Under the pieces are notes generated by a model. The model saw only the letters and a program-made list of their open reading frames with translations, had not been told where the DNA came from and searched no databases. A program made the position numbers and the translations under genes. This document shows, piece by piece, positions 17,891-29,834 of a stretch of 64,000 nucleotides of DNA (positions are counted from its first letter, which is position 1; every line of letters begins with the position of its first letter). The stretch lies in assembly GCF_003259955.1 (NCBI RefSeq), contig NZ_QLMK01000010.1, positions 32,382-96,381 of the forward strand, in the 5' to 3' direction. Origin of the DNA: Falsochrobactrum ovis. Its GTDB lineage: Bacteria; Pseudomonadota; Alphaproteobacteria; Rhizobiales; Rhizobiaceae.

Positions 17891-18925
17891 ATGAATAAAA
17901 CAAAATCCCGTATCATGGTGGCATTGCCGGTACTCATCATCGCAGCGGCCGTGTTCCTGGGCTGGAACTATTTCAAAAGGGCTGACACCAACCTTCTGTC
18001 CAGCGATGCCAGTTTGACCGCTGCCATAACGCATATTTCTGCCAGTGTTCCCGGGCGGATCACGCAAATATTCGTAGCTGAGAATGATGCAGTCACCAAA
18101 GGGCAATTATTGTTCAGCCTCGACCCCGAACCCTATCGCTTACTTGTCGTGCAAGCTGAAGCGGACCTTAAGGCGGCGGAAGCGCTTTATGAAACACAAA
18201 AACGCAATATTGCTGCCGAACAAGCCAATGCCGACATAGCCAATAAACAGATTGAACGGGCGCGCGTTAATCTCGATCTTGCGGAAAAGTCGCTAGAGCG
18301 GCTGCTGCCCATGCAGTCCAAAGGCTATGTCACCGATCAGCAAATACAAGATGCCCGCACTTTGAAACTCGACGCCGAAGTCTCACTTCAACAGGCGGTG
18401 CAGCAAAATAAGGCTGCGGACTTGCTGGTCAATTCACCCGATGCGGCCTTGGCCCTTGTCGAGGCCCGCAAAGCAGCGCTTGATATAGCCAAGCGCAATC
18501 TTGAGCATACCAAAGTCTATGCCCCGCATAATGGCCGCGTCGTGGGGCTTCAGGTTTCCTCGGGCGAATTTATCGTGACGGGAGAATCCATTTTTACTCT
18601 GGTTAATACAGACCAATGGTATGCCACGGCTCTTTACCGTGAAGGAGAGCTTAAAAATATCGCTGTTGGCTCATGCGCTATCGTTTATGTGATGGCTGAT
18701 CAGTCGATTGCCATCAAAGGGCGGGTGCAAGGTATTGGGTGGGGCGTCTCTTCCGAAAGCTCGATAAATATTCCGCGTAGTTTGCCCTATGTTCCGAAAG
18801 AACTTGACTGGGTACGGGTAGCTCAGCGTTTCCCGGTCCGCATAGAATTGTTCGATCCCCCTGAAAACCTTATGAGGGCGGGCGCATCAGCTTCGACCGT
18901 GGTTGAGCATGACACAAATTGCTGA
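17891..18925 (+). CDS. HlyD/EmrA-type efflux adaptor (MdtN-like)
   Basis: 344-residue periplasmic membrane-fusion protein. A single N-terminal membrane anchor is followed by the lipoyl half-motif (AITHISASVPGRITQIFVAENDAVTKGQLLFSLDPEPY, read in parts), a long alpha-helical hairpin rich in Ala/Glu/Gln (about residues 90-200) and the second lipoyl half (KVYAPHNGRVVGLQVSSGEFI). It should link the inner-membrane FUSC pump to the outer-membrane channel. Overlaps the next gene by 17 bases. Confidence 0.88.
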   Translation: MNKTKSRIMVALPVLIIAAAVFLGWNYFKRADTNLLSSDASLTAAITHISASVPGRITQIFVAENDAVTKGQLLFSLDPEPYRLLVVQAEADLKAAEALYETQKRNIAAEQANADIANKQIERARVNLDLAEKSLERLLPMQSKGYVTDQQIQDARTLKLDAEVSLQQAVQQNKAADLLVNSPDAALALVEARKAALDIAKRNLEHTKVYAPHNGRVVGLQVSSGEFIVTGESIFTLVNTDQWYATALYREGELKNIAVGSCAIVYVMADQSIAIKGRVQGIGWGVSSESSINIPRSLPYVPKELDWVRVAQRFPVRIELFDPPENLMRAGASASTVVEHDTNC

Positions 18926-20765
18926 GGAAGGCTGGATCAGGCGGGCAGCTCGCCATCTCTTAGAAGATTTGCAGCCTTTTCCAGGCCGCTTTTATCTGGC
19001 GCTTTCCATCGGCATAATTTGTGCTGTCTCGACTTCGTTTGCGATGATCTACAAGTTACCCGAGGCGGCGATTGGGTGTTATCTCGTTATATTCTTGATG
19101 AAGGCTGATGCCGCAGAAAATATTCTGGCCGGCACAGGCATCATCGTGGCTGTCAGCTTGGTCGTTATATTGCTGATCGGAATTATCAATTTGACGATTG
19201 AATCTCCGCCGGCGCGAATTGCTGCTATCGTATTGGTATCTTTTGTCTTTCTCTATTTAGATTCCTGCAGCCAGCTTGGAGAAAATGCAGGAATAGTGGC
19301 GCTTGTCATCGCATTTGTGCTCACTTTGATGGATATTATACCGCTTGGAGAAGTTGCCACACGTGCCGTGCTTTATGCATGGGCAATGGTCGCTTTACCG
19401 ATGGCGGTGATGATTGTTTATAATTTATTCTTCGGCATGTGGCCGCAAAACCTCTTGCGACAAACGGTTATTGAACGGCTTGAACTTGCAGCAGATTATC
19501 TGGAAAACCCCACAACTAGAAACCGCGAGAAACTCCGCGATGCTCTTGAAGAAGGCGAGGGCGAACAGACCAAGCGTCTGCTTTTGATAAAGGTTCTCAA
19601 CCTTTTGCCCGCCTCGCAACAATCATATCTTCTTCGAGCCCAGTCGCATTCTTATAAGCTCATGCTCGCCGTGCTGGCTTTCGATAAGACGTTGAATGCC
19701 GAGCTTCGTGGCAGTTTGGCTCATTCTTGCAAGGTGCTTGCACAAAAACTTGCAGCCCAAAAAAAACATGAGCCGATCAATGCCACTTTTGCTGATGAAG
19801 ACATCACCCAGGCCCGCGAAATACCCGAAATACTCGAAGACCTAGCGCAAGGCAGAGATCCCGGTAAACAGGCGCCTGTTAGTGATCCGTTTATAGCGAA
19901 GGATGCGCTGAGCAATCCCATTCATTTGCATTTTGCATTGAAGACGACTTTAGCCGCCGTCACCTGCTATTTCATATATTCCGCAGCGGATTGGCAGGGA
20001 ATCCATACAGCAATGATCACCTGCTATGTCGCTGCACTGGGCACAACGGGAGATACGGTTCACAAGCTTGTTTTACGGATAACGGGTTGCCTGATCGGCG
20101 CATTTTTTGGCTTAATTTCAATCCTCTACCTCATTCCCCATATGGAATCAGTTGGGTCGCTCGCCTTCATGATCTTCTTTTTTGTGTCGATTGCAGCATG
20201 GGTCTCCACGGGAAATGAGCGCATTTCCTATGGAGGAGTGCAGATAGCGCTGGCATTTTTGCTAACAACGTTGCAAGGTTTTGGGCCAGGCACAAGTCTT
20301 AGCGCAGCGAGCGATCGTATTATTGGCATTTTGCTGGGTAATTGCGTGATATTTATTATTTTCACCACCATCTGGCCTGTGAGTGTGACTTATGCGATCA
20401 GAACACGGCTCGAAAGCGCATTGGGGAAACTGCAACAATTGGCGCAACTCGATTTCAGCCAACGCAATGCCTCGACCAATTTGATGGCTTCGGTCGAGAA
20501 TGATCTTGGTGTCGTACATAATTCACTGAGAATGGCCTCATATGAACCAAGAAGTCTGCGGCCTCATAATGAAACAAGAAAAACCTTTGACGCATTGGCA
20601 GAAGAGCTTAACCAATTAGCTTTGAAATTATTTTTCAAACCCGACATTTCCGCTGCGACCCAGTCGGCTTTAGCAGATTTTCACGAAAAGATTACCCATG
20701 CAGAGCTGGCGGCAGATGCTCTACCACCAGAAGCTATCAAGCGCGATGCGGAGCCTAGTCAATGA
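18909..20765 (+). CDS. FUSC-family efflux pump (MdtO-like)
   Basis: 618 residues from the ATG at 18909 (in-frame TTG at 18903 possible). Two clusters of about five to six membrane helices, at roughly residues 25-185 and 345-500, flank a soluble domain, the layout of the FUSC/aromatic-acid-exporter family (MdtO, AaeB). The second cluster starts with LKTTLAAVTCYFIYSAADWQGIHTAMITCYV, typical of the FUSC domain. Family members export aromatic acids, sulfa-type drugs or similar compounds; the substrate here is not known. Confidence 0.85.
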   Translation: MTQIAEEGWIRRAARHLLEDLQPFPGRFYLALSIGIICAVSTSFAMIYKLPEAAIGCYLVIFLMKADAAENILAGTGIIVAVSLVVILLIGIINLTIESPPARIAAIVLVSFVFLYLDSCSQLGENAGIVALVIAFVLTLMDIIPLGEVATRAVLYAWAMVALPMAVMIVYNLFFGMWPQNLLRQTVIERLELAADYLENPTTRNREKLRDALEEGEGEQTKRLLLIKVLNLLPASQQSYLLRAQSHSYKLMLAVLAFDKTLNAELRGSLAHSCKVLAQKLAAQKKHEPINATFADEDITQAREIPEILEDLAQGRDPGKQAPVSDPFIAKDALSNPIHLHFALKTTLAAVTCYFIYSAADWQGIHTAMITCYVAALGTTGDTVHKLVLRITGCLIGAFFGLISILYLIPHMESVGSLAFMIFFFVSIAAWVSTGNERISYGGVQIALAFLLTTLQGFGPGTSLSAASDRIIGILLGNCVIFIIFTTIWPVSVTYAIRTRLESALGKLQQLAQLDFSQRNASTNLMASVENDLGVVHNSLRMASYEPRSLRPHNETRKTFDALAEELNQLALKLFFKPDISAATQSALADFHEKITHAELAADALPPEAIKRDAEPSQ

Positions 20766-22267
20766 AGGCTACGCTCGGATTAGATGTGCTAAAGCGCTCT
20801 CATGTAAAATTTGGTTGCGGCGGATCGGTTCTTTGCTGGCTGACCATCCCGTTACTGTTGGCGGGTTGTGCAACTGACGCCTTGGAACTTGCCCCTTCGA
20901 CCCCAGATCAGCAATGGACGCCCCCAGCTCAATCGGCTCAACCCGGTTCAAAAGCGGAAACCGCCAATCAAACCGCGTTTGCGCTTAGCACACCCGGTGT
21001 CTATTCAGAGAAAACTTATACGCTGCCCACCTTGATTGACTTGGCACAGCGTAACAACCCATCGACGCGCAACGCTTGGGAGCGCGCCCGACAGGCGGCA
21101 CTTGCGGTTGGCATGGCGGAAGCGACCTATTTACCCATCATTACGGCAAATGTAGTTGGTGGCATCCATCACAATCGTTCGCCGCTTCCAATTCCAATTG
21201 GTGCCAAGCGATATTTTGATACAGAAGTGAAAGGAATTATGCCATCGGTGGCGTTGCAGTGGCTGGTTTTCGATTTTGGCGGGCGCAGCGCCATTGTCTC
21301 AGCCGCAGAACAGGTTTCCTTGGCTGCAAACTATCAGTTCAACTTGATGCATCAGAAAGTGGTTTTGGACGTAACCCGCAACTACCACAATTATAATGCG
21401 TCTCGTCAGCAGAAACAGGCGACAGAACAGGCTGTCAAAAACAGTCGTACCGTGCTCGACGCTGCGTTAGAAAAACGCAAAAACGGGGTTGGTACGGTCG
21501 TCGAAGTTGCCCAAGCGGAGCAGGCTTTGGCTCAGGCAAAATTGCGCCTTGTCACGGCAAAAGGTGCTGAACAAGATGCCTATCAGGCACTTTTAGCAGC
21601 TATTGGTATTTCACCAACGTCCCAATTGCGCATCGAAGACACAAGTTCGCGAAAGCTTCCCACTCCGTCCGCTGTCCCCATTCAGACAATGGTTGATATC
21701 GCTTTGGATCAGCGCCCCGATATTCGGGCTGGCTATGCGACGCTCAAGGCAGCGCGTTCGGGCATCGACGAAGCGAATTCGGCATTTCTGCCGAAAGTTG
21801 GCCTTTACAGCAGCCTATCAACCCATTCCGCAGATATGAACGCAGCTGGTCTACCATCTATCGGAGCACGTGGGCGCTCTGCCGATGTTTTTATAGGGGC
21901 AACCGTACCACTTTATGATTCAGGATTGCGTGCAGCACAATTGAAAGCGGCGGAAAGCCGTGCAAAAGCAGCCGAATTGGACTATGCGCGGCTGAAAGAT
22001 GACGCAGCGCGTGAGATCGTGATCGCTACAAATGCGTTGACCACGGCACTCGAAGCGCAACAGGCAGCGAATGCTCTCGTGAAAGCTGCGTGGAAAACTT
22101 ACGATGCTACTGTGGAAGCCTATCGAAACGGGCTTGGCACGGTGACGGCTGCGGCAATTGCCCAAAATGGTTTGCTGGATGCGCAAATCGCGGAAGCGGA
22201 AGCACATGCGGCAGCGTTTACAGCCGCAGCAAACCTTGCCTTTGTGCTCGGTGCATCGCAGGGCTAG
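20762..22267 (+). CDS. Outer-membrane efflux lipoprotein (MdtP/NodT type)
   Basis: 501-residue TolC-like outer-membrane factor. ATGA overlap with the pump gene. An N-terminal hydrophobic stretch ends in the lipobox LLAGC (Cys at about residue 38), then repeated TolC-type helical segments (LIDLAQRNNPSTRNAWERAR, VEVAQAEQALAQAKLRL, DIRAGYATLKAARSGID). It would complete the tripartite MdtNOP-like exporter. A small GC hairpin (22267-22284) follows before a convergent gene. Confidence 0.88.
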   Translation: MKATLGLDVLKRSHVKFGCGGSVLCWLTIPLLLAGCATDALELAPSTPDQQWTPPAQSAQPGSKAETANQTAFALSTPGVYSEKTYTLPTLIDLAQRNNPSTRNAWERARQAALAVGMAEATYLPIITANVVGGIHHNRSPLPIPIGAKRYFDTEVKGIMPSVALQWLVFDFGGRSAIVSAAEQVSLAANYQFNLMHQKVVLDVTRNYHNYNASRQQKQATEQAVKNSRTVLDAALEKRKNGVGTVVEVAQAEQALAQAKLRLVTAKGAEQDAYQALLAAIGISPTSQLRIEDTSSRKLPTPSAVPIQTMVDIALDQRPDIRAGYATLKAARSGIDEANSAFLPKVGLYSSLSTHSADMNAAGLPSIGARGRSADVFIGATVPLYDSGLRAAQLKAAESRAKAAELDYARLKDDAAREIVIATNALTTALEAQQAANALVKAAWKTYDATVEAYRNGLGTVTAAAIAQNGLLDAQIAEAEAHAAAFTAAANLAFVLGASQG

Positions 22268-22332
22268 GGTGCCATATTGCACCCCAACCTATTTGAAAAA
22301 TATTCCCGGGACCGTTTAAAGCAAAGGTTGAA

Positions 22333-24333
22333 TCAAGCGGGCTGAAGAACAGGTTCCGCCGCATGCTCTTGGTTTGTGACCGCGCAAAGATCTGCCAGAT
22401 GCTGAATGCCATCCGCAGTTTCACGAAGAGCCGACTGCAGATTTTCGTCGATTTTTTCCAAAGAATTTTGCGACAAAAGTTTAGCCATAGCAGGCGAAGT
22501 ATCGCCCGTTGCGGCGAGCTGCTCGATCGCTGTCGCAAGCTGCTCAATCACCTCATTGGAGGGCGATGCAGCCACTTCCTCTGAAAGATTGATAAGCTGC
22601 GTAATGCGATCACACAAAGCTTCTGCGCCTGCAATCGCCGGCAACCAGGCAAGCGCCTCGGTGCTTGTCGGGGGTGGCTCGGGGAGGCTGCGCTGCAGTC
22701 TTGTGCGCATATTCGATAATTGCTTATAGGCTGAGCTTCTCAATGCAGCGGTTTCTTCGAGCATTCTCGCGGGCGCTTCTGGGTCACGGTCGGCATTTTG
22801 AAATGCGCTACGCAAATAGGTCGCTAAAGTCGTGAGCACGTCGGCAAAACCTTGACGCGTTGCGACCTGAATCGACTTTGGCCAAATCAAGTAGCCGAAA
22901 ACCAATGCTATCAAGGATCCGATCAGCGTATCAGAAAGACGTTGGATTCCATAATCTATTGTCGGTTTGGCCATCTCAAAATCAATAAGAACCAAAACGA
23001 TAGGCGTTAAGAATGCGCATTGAAGAGCGTAGCTTCGTAAGCCCGCCCAAGGAAGGATAAATCCTAATATAGCAATTACCAAAACAAGCAGCACGCCTTT
23101 TGGAACAAGAATAATAATGGCGGTTGCTAGCAAGACGCCAATGAAGGTTCCGGCGCTTCGTAGAGCAGCTCTGGCAAAAACCGAACCGAAATCCGGCTTC
23201 ATAATCACCGCGACCGATAAGGGAATCCAATATGAATGGTTTCCCGGAACCACTTGTTCAACCAAAAGCGCAAGTAACATGCATAAGGCCAACCGGAAAG
23301 CAGAGGTGATTACTTCATGTCCCAGAGTAAGCCGATCTTTTATTGTTTCAATTGAAGGGAGGTTCCGCAAAGACCAGGATTGCTTTGCGACACGACCGCT
23401 TCGCAATTGCTTATTATCTGGCCAAAGAAGCTCAAAAAGCCGCGCAATATTGCGTAATAGCCGGTTATTTCTATCAATATCGGACAGTGCCGGGGCTTGT
23501 TGATTACTATCCAGCGCCTTCGCCATTGCGCTTAGCTGTGAGGCACATTCATTTAGGACCTTTTTATCTCTTGATCCCCCAATCAAAAAGGCTGAAATTT
23601 GGTCGGTTACCGCCAAAATTGACGCAACATAATCGCCGTTTTCAGAAGCACCGTCAGAATGAGACGGCTTTCCCATCAGCGCGCTATAGGTAGAAACCTG
23701 CGCATCAGTCACCTTCCGGCGGATTGCTTCAAGTTTCGTCGCATCCATCTGTGAATCGGTGGTTGCATTGGCCAATTCCGCCAAGGAATTTAACAGATTA
23801 GACAATATCTGCCGCTCCGGCTTGTGCGGGCTCAGCACGGCTTCGACCGCAAGCAAAACACAAGCAAAAGCAGCACCCGCCAGGAACAGGGCCGGCATCA
23901 TCCAGATCGGTCCGTCATGGCCGAAATGCGAGGCCACAATAGCCATAATCAGCATTTGCATGGCACCTGCGGAAAAATATGCCCCATATCCGCTTATAAG
24001 CCCGGAAAACAACGCAGTCAGAACCACAGCGGCAATTGTATATGCGCCATGCCCGCCGATCAGGGATCCGAGGAGATATCCGCTCATTCCAATCGGTGCT
24101 GAAATGAAGATTCGGCGGAAGCGAAGCCTGTAAGGGTCCGATTGCACGCTAACGGAACTGAGCATAGCCCCCAGGCAAACGATCATTGCGGAAGCGACAT
24201 TATTCGTCGCGAATCCAATCGCCATAGGAACAGTGATTGCAATGGCCGTGCGCAATGAATGCCTCCATGGCCATTGCGGTGCCGGTGCCATCTTGGCAAG
24301 ATTTTGTAGCCATTGGGTTGGCAAATAAGCCAT
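22333..24333 (-). CDS. FUSC family inner-membrane protein (YccS/aromatic acid exporter-like)
   Basis: 666 residues on the minus strand. Two hydrophobic blocks at about residues 25-170 and 340-480, each of several helices, are separated and followed by soluble helical regions. HSLRTAIAITVPMAIGFATN at the start and FRLALCMLLALLVEQVVPG near the middle are FUSC-type helices. It is convergent with, and unrelated by operon to, the MdtO-like pump, so two FUSC proteins end facing each other. No adaptor or outer-membrane partner is next to it. Substrate unknown. Confidence 0.82.
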   Translation of the reverse strand: MAYLPTQWLQNLAKMAPAPQWPWRHSLRTAIAITVPMAIGFATNNVASAMIVCLGAMLSSVSVQSDPYRLRFRRIFISAPIGMSGYLLGSLIGGHGAYTIAAVVLTALFSGLISGYGAYFSAGAMQMLIMAIVASHFGHDGPIWMMPALFLAGAAFACVLLAVEAVLSPHKPERQILSNLLNSLAELANATTDSQMDATKLEAIRRKVTDAQVSTYSALMGKPSHSDGASENGDYVASILAVTDQISAFLIGGSRDKKVLNECASQLSAMAKALDSNQQAPALSDIDRNNRLLRNIARLFELLWPDNKQLRSGRVAKQSWSLRNLPSIETIKDRLTLGHEVITSAFRLALCMLLALLVEQVVPGNHSYWIPLSVAVIMKPDFGSVFARAALRSAGTFIGVLLATAIIILVPKGVLLVLVIAILGFILPWAGLRSYALQCAFLTPIVLVLIDFEMAKPTIDYGIQRLSDTLIGSLIALVFGYLIWPKSIQVATRQGFADVLTTLATYLRSAFQNADRDPEAPARMLEETAALRSSAYKQLSNMRTRLQRSLPEPPPTSTEALAWLPAIAGAEALCDRITQLINLSEEVAASPSNEVIEQLATAIEQLAATGDTSPAMAKLLSQNSLEKIDENLQSALRETADGIQHLADLCAVTNQEHAAEPVLQPA

Positions 24334-24780
24334 CGATTCACACTCATTTTAGGCTGCACGGCGCTAGACACCACGCAGAATCCGTTCACGTCCACCGGTG
24401 CTGCGCTTAAAATCAACACCGGCCATCTCATTTTGGGTGCCCTAACGCGGCTATCGAATGCTTTCGAAAGCAGAATTTCGTCAGTAGGAAACCCTCATTA
24501 TTACTATTATTCTGCTATTCTTATGTATTTTTCAACATTTCGAACATTCTAATATGTGCAAAAGAATAACACTTTGCGCTTTTCAAATTCGCTTTTTGGA
24601 TTCGCAGCGAGAATAGGAAAAGAAAACTTCCCGAACGCGACTAGCCCGTAATTGATCTAACTGCAAACGGGCATTCGACCTCACATTTAGAAAAGTAAAA
24701 AATTAACTGCATCTTGTTTGTTTTTTCTTCTATCGCTATCCGCTAAGTTTAGCTGGTTCGAATAAGCACAGGAAAGTAGC
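24334..24780. other. 447-bp divergent intergenic region, no gene seen
   Basis: This separates the minus-strand FUSC gene from the plus-strand ClC gene. It is AT-rich between about 24480 and 24570 and again at 24690-24735 and must hold the two promoters. I found no credible gene, RNA or recognised operator. Short open frames here lack ribosome sites and resemble nothing known to me. Confidence 0.5.
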
Positions 24781-26145
24781 GTGGGCGAGAATAACGGTTT
24801 CAACAAAAATACGGGCATCCAATCTATGTCGCCTGCCGCATTAAGACCGGCGGAAATGGCTGAGTCTAAAACTCAGCAAGCGATATTTATCACCCTTTGC
24901 GCGCTGACCGGAATATTAACCGGGGCGGTGGGGTCCTATTTCCATCTTTCCATCAATTATCTTCTTTTATGGCCGCAAAAGCTTGCTACCTATTTCAGCG
25001 GGGTAGAACTGGTTGCAATCGCAGCATTTATAACGATGACTTGCACGGTGCTTGGCGCTTTCCTTGTCCGGCGACTTGCGCCCGAGGCCAGCGGCAGCGG
25101 TGTGCAGGAAATTGAAGGCGCGATGGAAGGCCTGCGCGTGGTGCGATGGCGGCGTATATTGCCGGTTAAGTTCACCTTAGGGGTTGTCTCCCTGTCTTCC
25201 GGTTTGGTTTTAGGCCGTGAAGGCCCGACTATTCATATCGGCGCTTCGTTGGGTGCCGCTATTAATGATTTTTTCAAAAGCAATGTGATTGAGCGCCGCG
25301 GGATGTTGGCTGCGGGTGCTGCGGCCGGATTGGCTTGCGCTTTTAACGCACCGCTTGCGGCAGTGGTGTTCGTGATCGAAGAAATGCAACGGCAATTTCC
25401 CTATTCCTTCCGCACCTATATGGGCGTAATGGTAGCAGCGCTGCTCTCTACAATCGTTGCGCAGATTATTGGTGGCACCGCGCCGGACTTCACCATGCCG
25501 CAAATCGCTGTCTCTTTATCCTGGCTACCCGGTTTTGCTTTATTGGGGGTTCTCTTGGGGCTTGTTGGAGTAGCGCTAAACTCCTCACTGCTTTGGACCG
25601 GTGCGTTTGCTGCACGGCTGCATAAACGCATCCCATATTTATTTCCCGCTGTGGTTGGTCTCATTGTTGGGGCGCTATTTATTTTGCTGCCGCTGAGTGT
25701 GGGAGGCGGCGAGGCCGCGGTAATTCAGCTGTCTCCAACCCATTCAAGCTTGTACTTTCTGCTTGGAATTGCGTGTTTGCGGTTTGTCACCATGGTTGGC
25801 AGCTATTCTTCTGGCGTGCCGGGAGGAATTTTCGCACCAATCTTAGGGCTCGCCACCTGTATTGGCCTGATTTTTAGCGGAGCAATGGGCTTAATCCTGC
25901 CGGAAGCTGCTGATCTTTCGCTCGCATTTGCCATTGCGGCCATGGGCGGCCTATTCACCGCATCGGTCCGCGCACCACTTGTCGGCATTATTTTGACGGT
26001 GGAGCTGACCGGCTCATATGAATTGATCATGCCGCTGATTGCTACATGCCTCGCTGCCAACCTATCAGCTCAGCTCCGTGGCGGTCGGCCTATCTATGAG
26101 CAACTTTTGGATCGAACCCTTACTCAAGCTTCAAAAAACCAATGA
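24781..26145 (+). CDS. ClC-family chloride channel/antiporter
   Basis: 454-residue ClC protein starting with GTG at 24781. The anion-path motifs are GSGVQEIEGAMEG (GSGxP-like, with Gln replacing the usual Pro), GREGPTIHIGASLG with the gating Glu, and GVPGGIFAPILGL. About ten or more membrane helices follow the two-fold repeat. No C-terminal CBS domains are present, so it is of the short bacterial type. Possible roles are chloride/proton exchange in acid resistance or halide/fluoride handling; the standard motifs favour chloride. Confidence 0.88.
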   Translation: MGENNGFNKNTGIQSMSPAALRPAEMAESKTQQAIFITLCALTGILTGAVGSYFHLSINYLLLWPQKLATYFSGVELVAIAAFITMTCTVLGAFLVRRLAPEASGSGVQEIEGAMEGLRVVRWRRILPVKFTLGVVSLSSGLVLGREGPTIHIGASLGAAINDFFKSNVIERRGMLAAGAAAGLACAFNAPLAAVVFVIEEMQRQFPYSFRTYMGVMVAALLSTIVAQIIGGTAPDFTMPQIAVSLSWLPGFALLGVLLGLVGVALNSSLLWTGAFAARLHKRIPYLFPAVVGLIVGALFILLPLSVGGGEAAVIQLSPTHSSLYFLLGIACLRFVTMVGSYSSGVPGGIFAPILGLATCIGLIFSGAMGLILPEAADLSLAFAIAAMGGLFTASVRAPLVGIILTVELTGSYELIMPLIATCLAANLSAQLRGGRPIYEQLLDRTLTQASKNQ

Positions 26146-26161
26146 TCGAACCCATGCGCCA

Positions 26162-26183
26162 CCCCTCCCATATCGAGGAGGGG
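26162..26183. terminator. Stem-loop after ClC gene
   Basis: CCCCTCC at 26162-26168 pairs perfectly with GGAGGGG at 26177-26183 across an 8-nt loop, 17 bp after the stop. A second GC hairpin lies near 26215-26232. Neither has a clear T-tract. Confidence 0.45.
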
Positions 26184-26359
26184 GCTATATGCTTGCGGTT
26201 CTGAACCGATGCTGGCTCCCCTTCTGGGGGGCTATTCATTCCTATACGTTTGATATTGACTAAAATTAGAAAGAACTTAGAAATATCAATTCCTTATAGG
26301 TTTCGCCAATCTTACGCACGCATTTTCAAAGCTGTGCCAATAATTTCGGGAGGCGCCAA

Positions 26360-27427
26360 ATGGCATTTTTAAGAAAGTCATTTTCTGCGGCCGCTATCAG
26401 TCTGTTTGTAGCAACGACTATGCTTGTGGCCCCGGTGGCCGAAGCCTGCACGCGGGTTGTATATCTTGGCGCGAATGATCAGATCATCACCGCCCGTTCT
26501 ATGGATTGGCGCGTGGATGTGGGAACCAATCTTTGGATTTTTCCACGCGGTATGAAACGCAATGGCGAAGTCGGTCCCGGATCGATCGAATGGACTTCCA
26601 AATATGGTAGCGTTATCGCATCCGGCTACGATATTTCTACAACCGACGGAATGAATGAAGCTGGTCTCGTGGCAAATGTGCTTTGGCTGGTGGAGTCAGA
26701 ATACCCCAAATTTGACGGGACTGGCCCCGGGCTGTCGATTGCCGCTTGGGCGCAATATGTGCTGGATAATTTCGCTACGGTGGATGAAGCGGTTAAGCAT
26801 TTAAGCACCAACCCGTTTACAATTGTTACCGATTATGTTCCGGGCGAAAACCGGCTCGCGACACTGCATCTGTCGATCTCTGACGCGTCTGGCGATAGCG
26901 CTATCGTTGAATATATTAATGGCGAACAGGTCATCCATCATAATCGCAAATACCAGGTTATGACCAATTCACCGATCTTCGAAAAGCAGTTGGCGCTGCA
27001 TTCTTATTGGGAACAGATCGGCGGCACCGTGATGCTTCCAGGTACCAATCGCGCGTCGGATCGCTTCACCCGCGCAGCATTTTATATCAATGCAGTGCCC
27101 AAATCAGAAGACCCACGAGAGGCGATTGCCAGTGTTTTCAGCGTCATTCGCAATGCTTCGGTTCCGTTTGGTCTTACCACACCAGATCAGCCCAATATTT
27201 CCTCGACCCGCTGGCGTACGGTAGCAGACCAAAAAAATAAGCTTTATTTCTTTGAGTCAGCACTCACGCCCAACATATTCTGGGTGGATCTTAAACAGAT
27301 AGATTTTTCTGCCGACAAAGGAAAAGTCCAGAAACTCGATCTTGGTCCGGATCAGCGCAACATCTTCTCCGGTGTGACAAACGATAAATTCAAAGACGCA
27401 GAGCCTTTTAGATTTTTGGGAATTTAA
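26360..27427 (+). CDS. Choloylglycine hydrolase/penicillin V acylase-family linear amide hydrolase
   Basis: 355-residue Ntn-hydrolase. A signal peptide (about residues 1-29, ending VAEA) precedes Cys30 (CTRVVY), which would become the N-terminal nucleophile after cleavage, as in exported family members. Other active-site elements are visible: ITARSMDW (Arg and Asp), the VMTNSP Asn and NRASDRF with the second Arg. The family hydrolyses conjugated bile salts, penicillin V or N-acyl homoserine lactones; Gram-negative exported members often prefer the latter two. A related Brucella enzyme acts on bile salts. A ribosome site (gggaggcg) precedes the ATG; single-gene unit with its own terminator. 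Confidence 0.88.
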   Translation: MAFLRKSFSAAAISLFVATTMLVAPVAEACTRVVYLGANDQIITARSMDWRVDVGTNLWIFPRGMKRNGEVGPGSIEWTSKYGSVIASGYDISTTDGMNEAGLVANVLWLVESEYPKFDGTGPGLSIAAWAQYVLDNFATVDEAVKHLSTNPFTIVTDYVPGENRLATLHLSISDASGDSAIVEYINGEQVIHHNRKYQVMTNSPIFEKQLALHSYWEQIGGTVMLPGTNRASDRFTRAAFYINAVPKSEDPREAIASVFSVIRNASVPFGLTTPDQPNISSTRWRTVADQKNKLYFFESALTPNIFWVDLKQIDFSADKGKVQKLDLGPDQRNIFSGVTNDKFKDAEPFRFLGI

Positions 27428-27455
27428 GGCACTATAGGATTTTTCGCACGAAAGC

Positions 27456-27490
27456 TCGCACGAGATATCATCTCGTGCGAAGTCTTTTCA
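27456..27490 (+). terminator. Intrinsic terminator after the amide hydrolase gene
   Basis: A perfect 11-bp stem (TCGCACGAGAT / ATCTCGTGCGA) with a 3-nt loop is followed by AGTCTTTTC, 28 bp after the stop codon. Confidence 0.75.
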
Positions 27491-29592
<2,102 letters not shown>

Positions 29593-29750
29593 TTCTTGTC
29601 ACGGGAAGAGATGCCCGGCGGCGGGCTTGCAACAAGCTCGGATAATGCATCGATTTAGTCGAAGAACACTGTTAAACAGCCCTTTTTCGATCAAATCGAG
29701 CATCCGTCCAAATGGCGTTTCAATGCTGCAACGCGCACTCTATTCACAAA

Positions 29751-29776
29751 GAAAGGCGGTCGAAAGACCGTCTTTC
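29751..29776. terminator. GAAA-tetraloop stem between convergent genes
   Basis: GAAAGGCGGTC and GACCGTCTTTC pair over 11 bp (one G-T wobble) around a GAAA loop. It lies 159 bp after the CoA-transferase gene and 58 bp from the end of the convergent lysR gene. No long T-run. Confidence 0.5.
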
Positions 29777-29834
29777 AAAACAACTACGGCGCCGCGCTGA
29801 AGCCGTAAGCAAAATGTTTTTTGCCCAAGTTTTT

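Noticed and set aside
22363-24133. Several plus-strand open frames opposite the minus-strand FUSC gene
   Set aside because: They lie entirely inside a well supported membrane-protein gene and have low-complexity, non-family sequences.
29593-29800. Open frame 29567-29800 after the CoA-transferase
   Set aside because: It begins inside the transferase gene, lacks a ribosome site, runs through the terminator hairpin and has no family resemblance.
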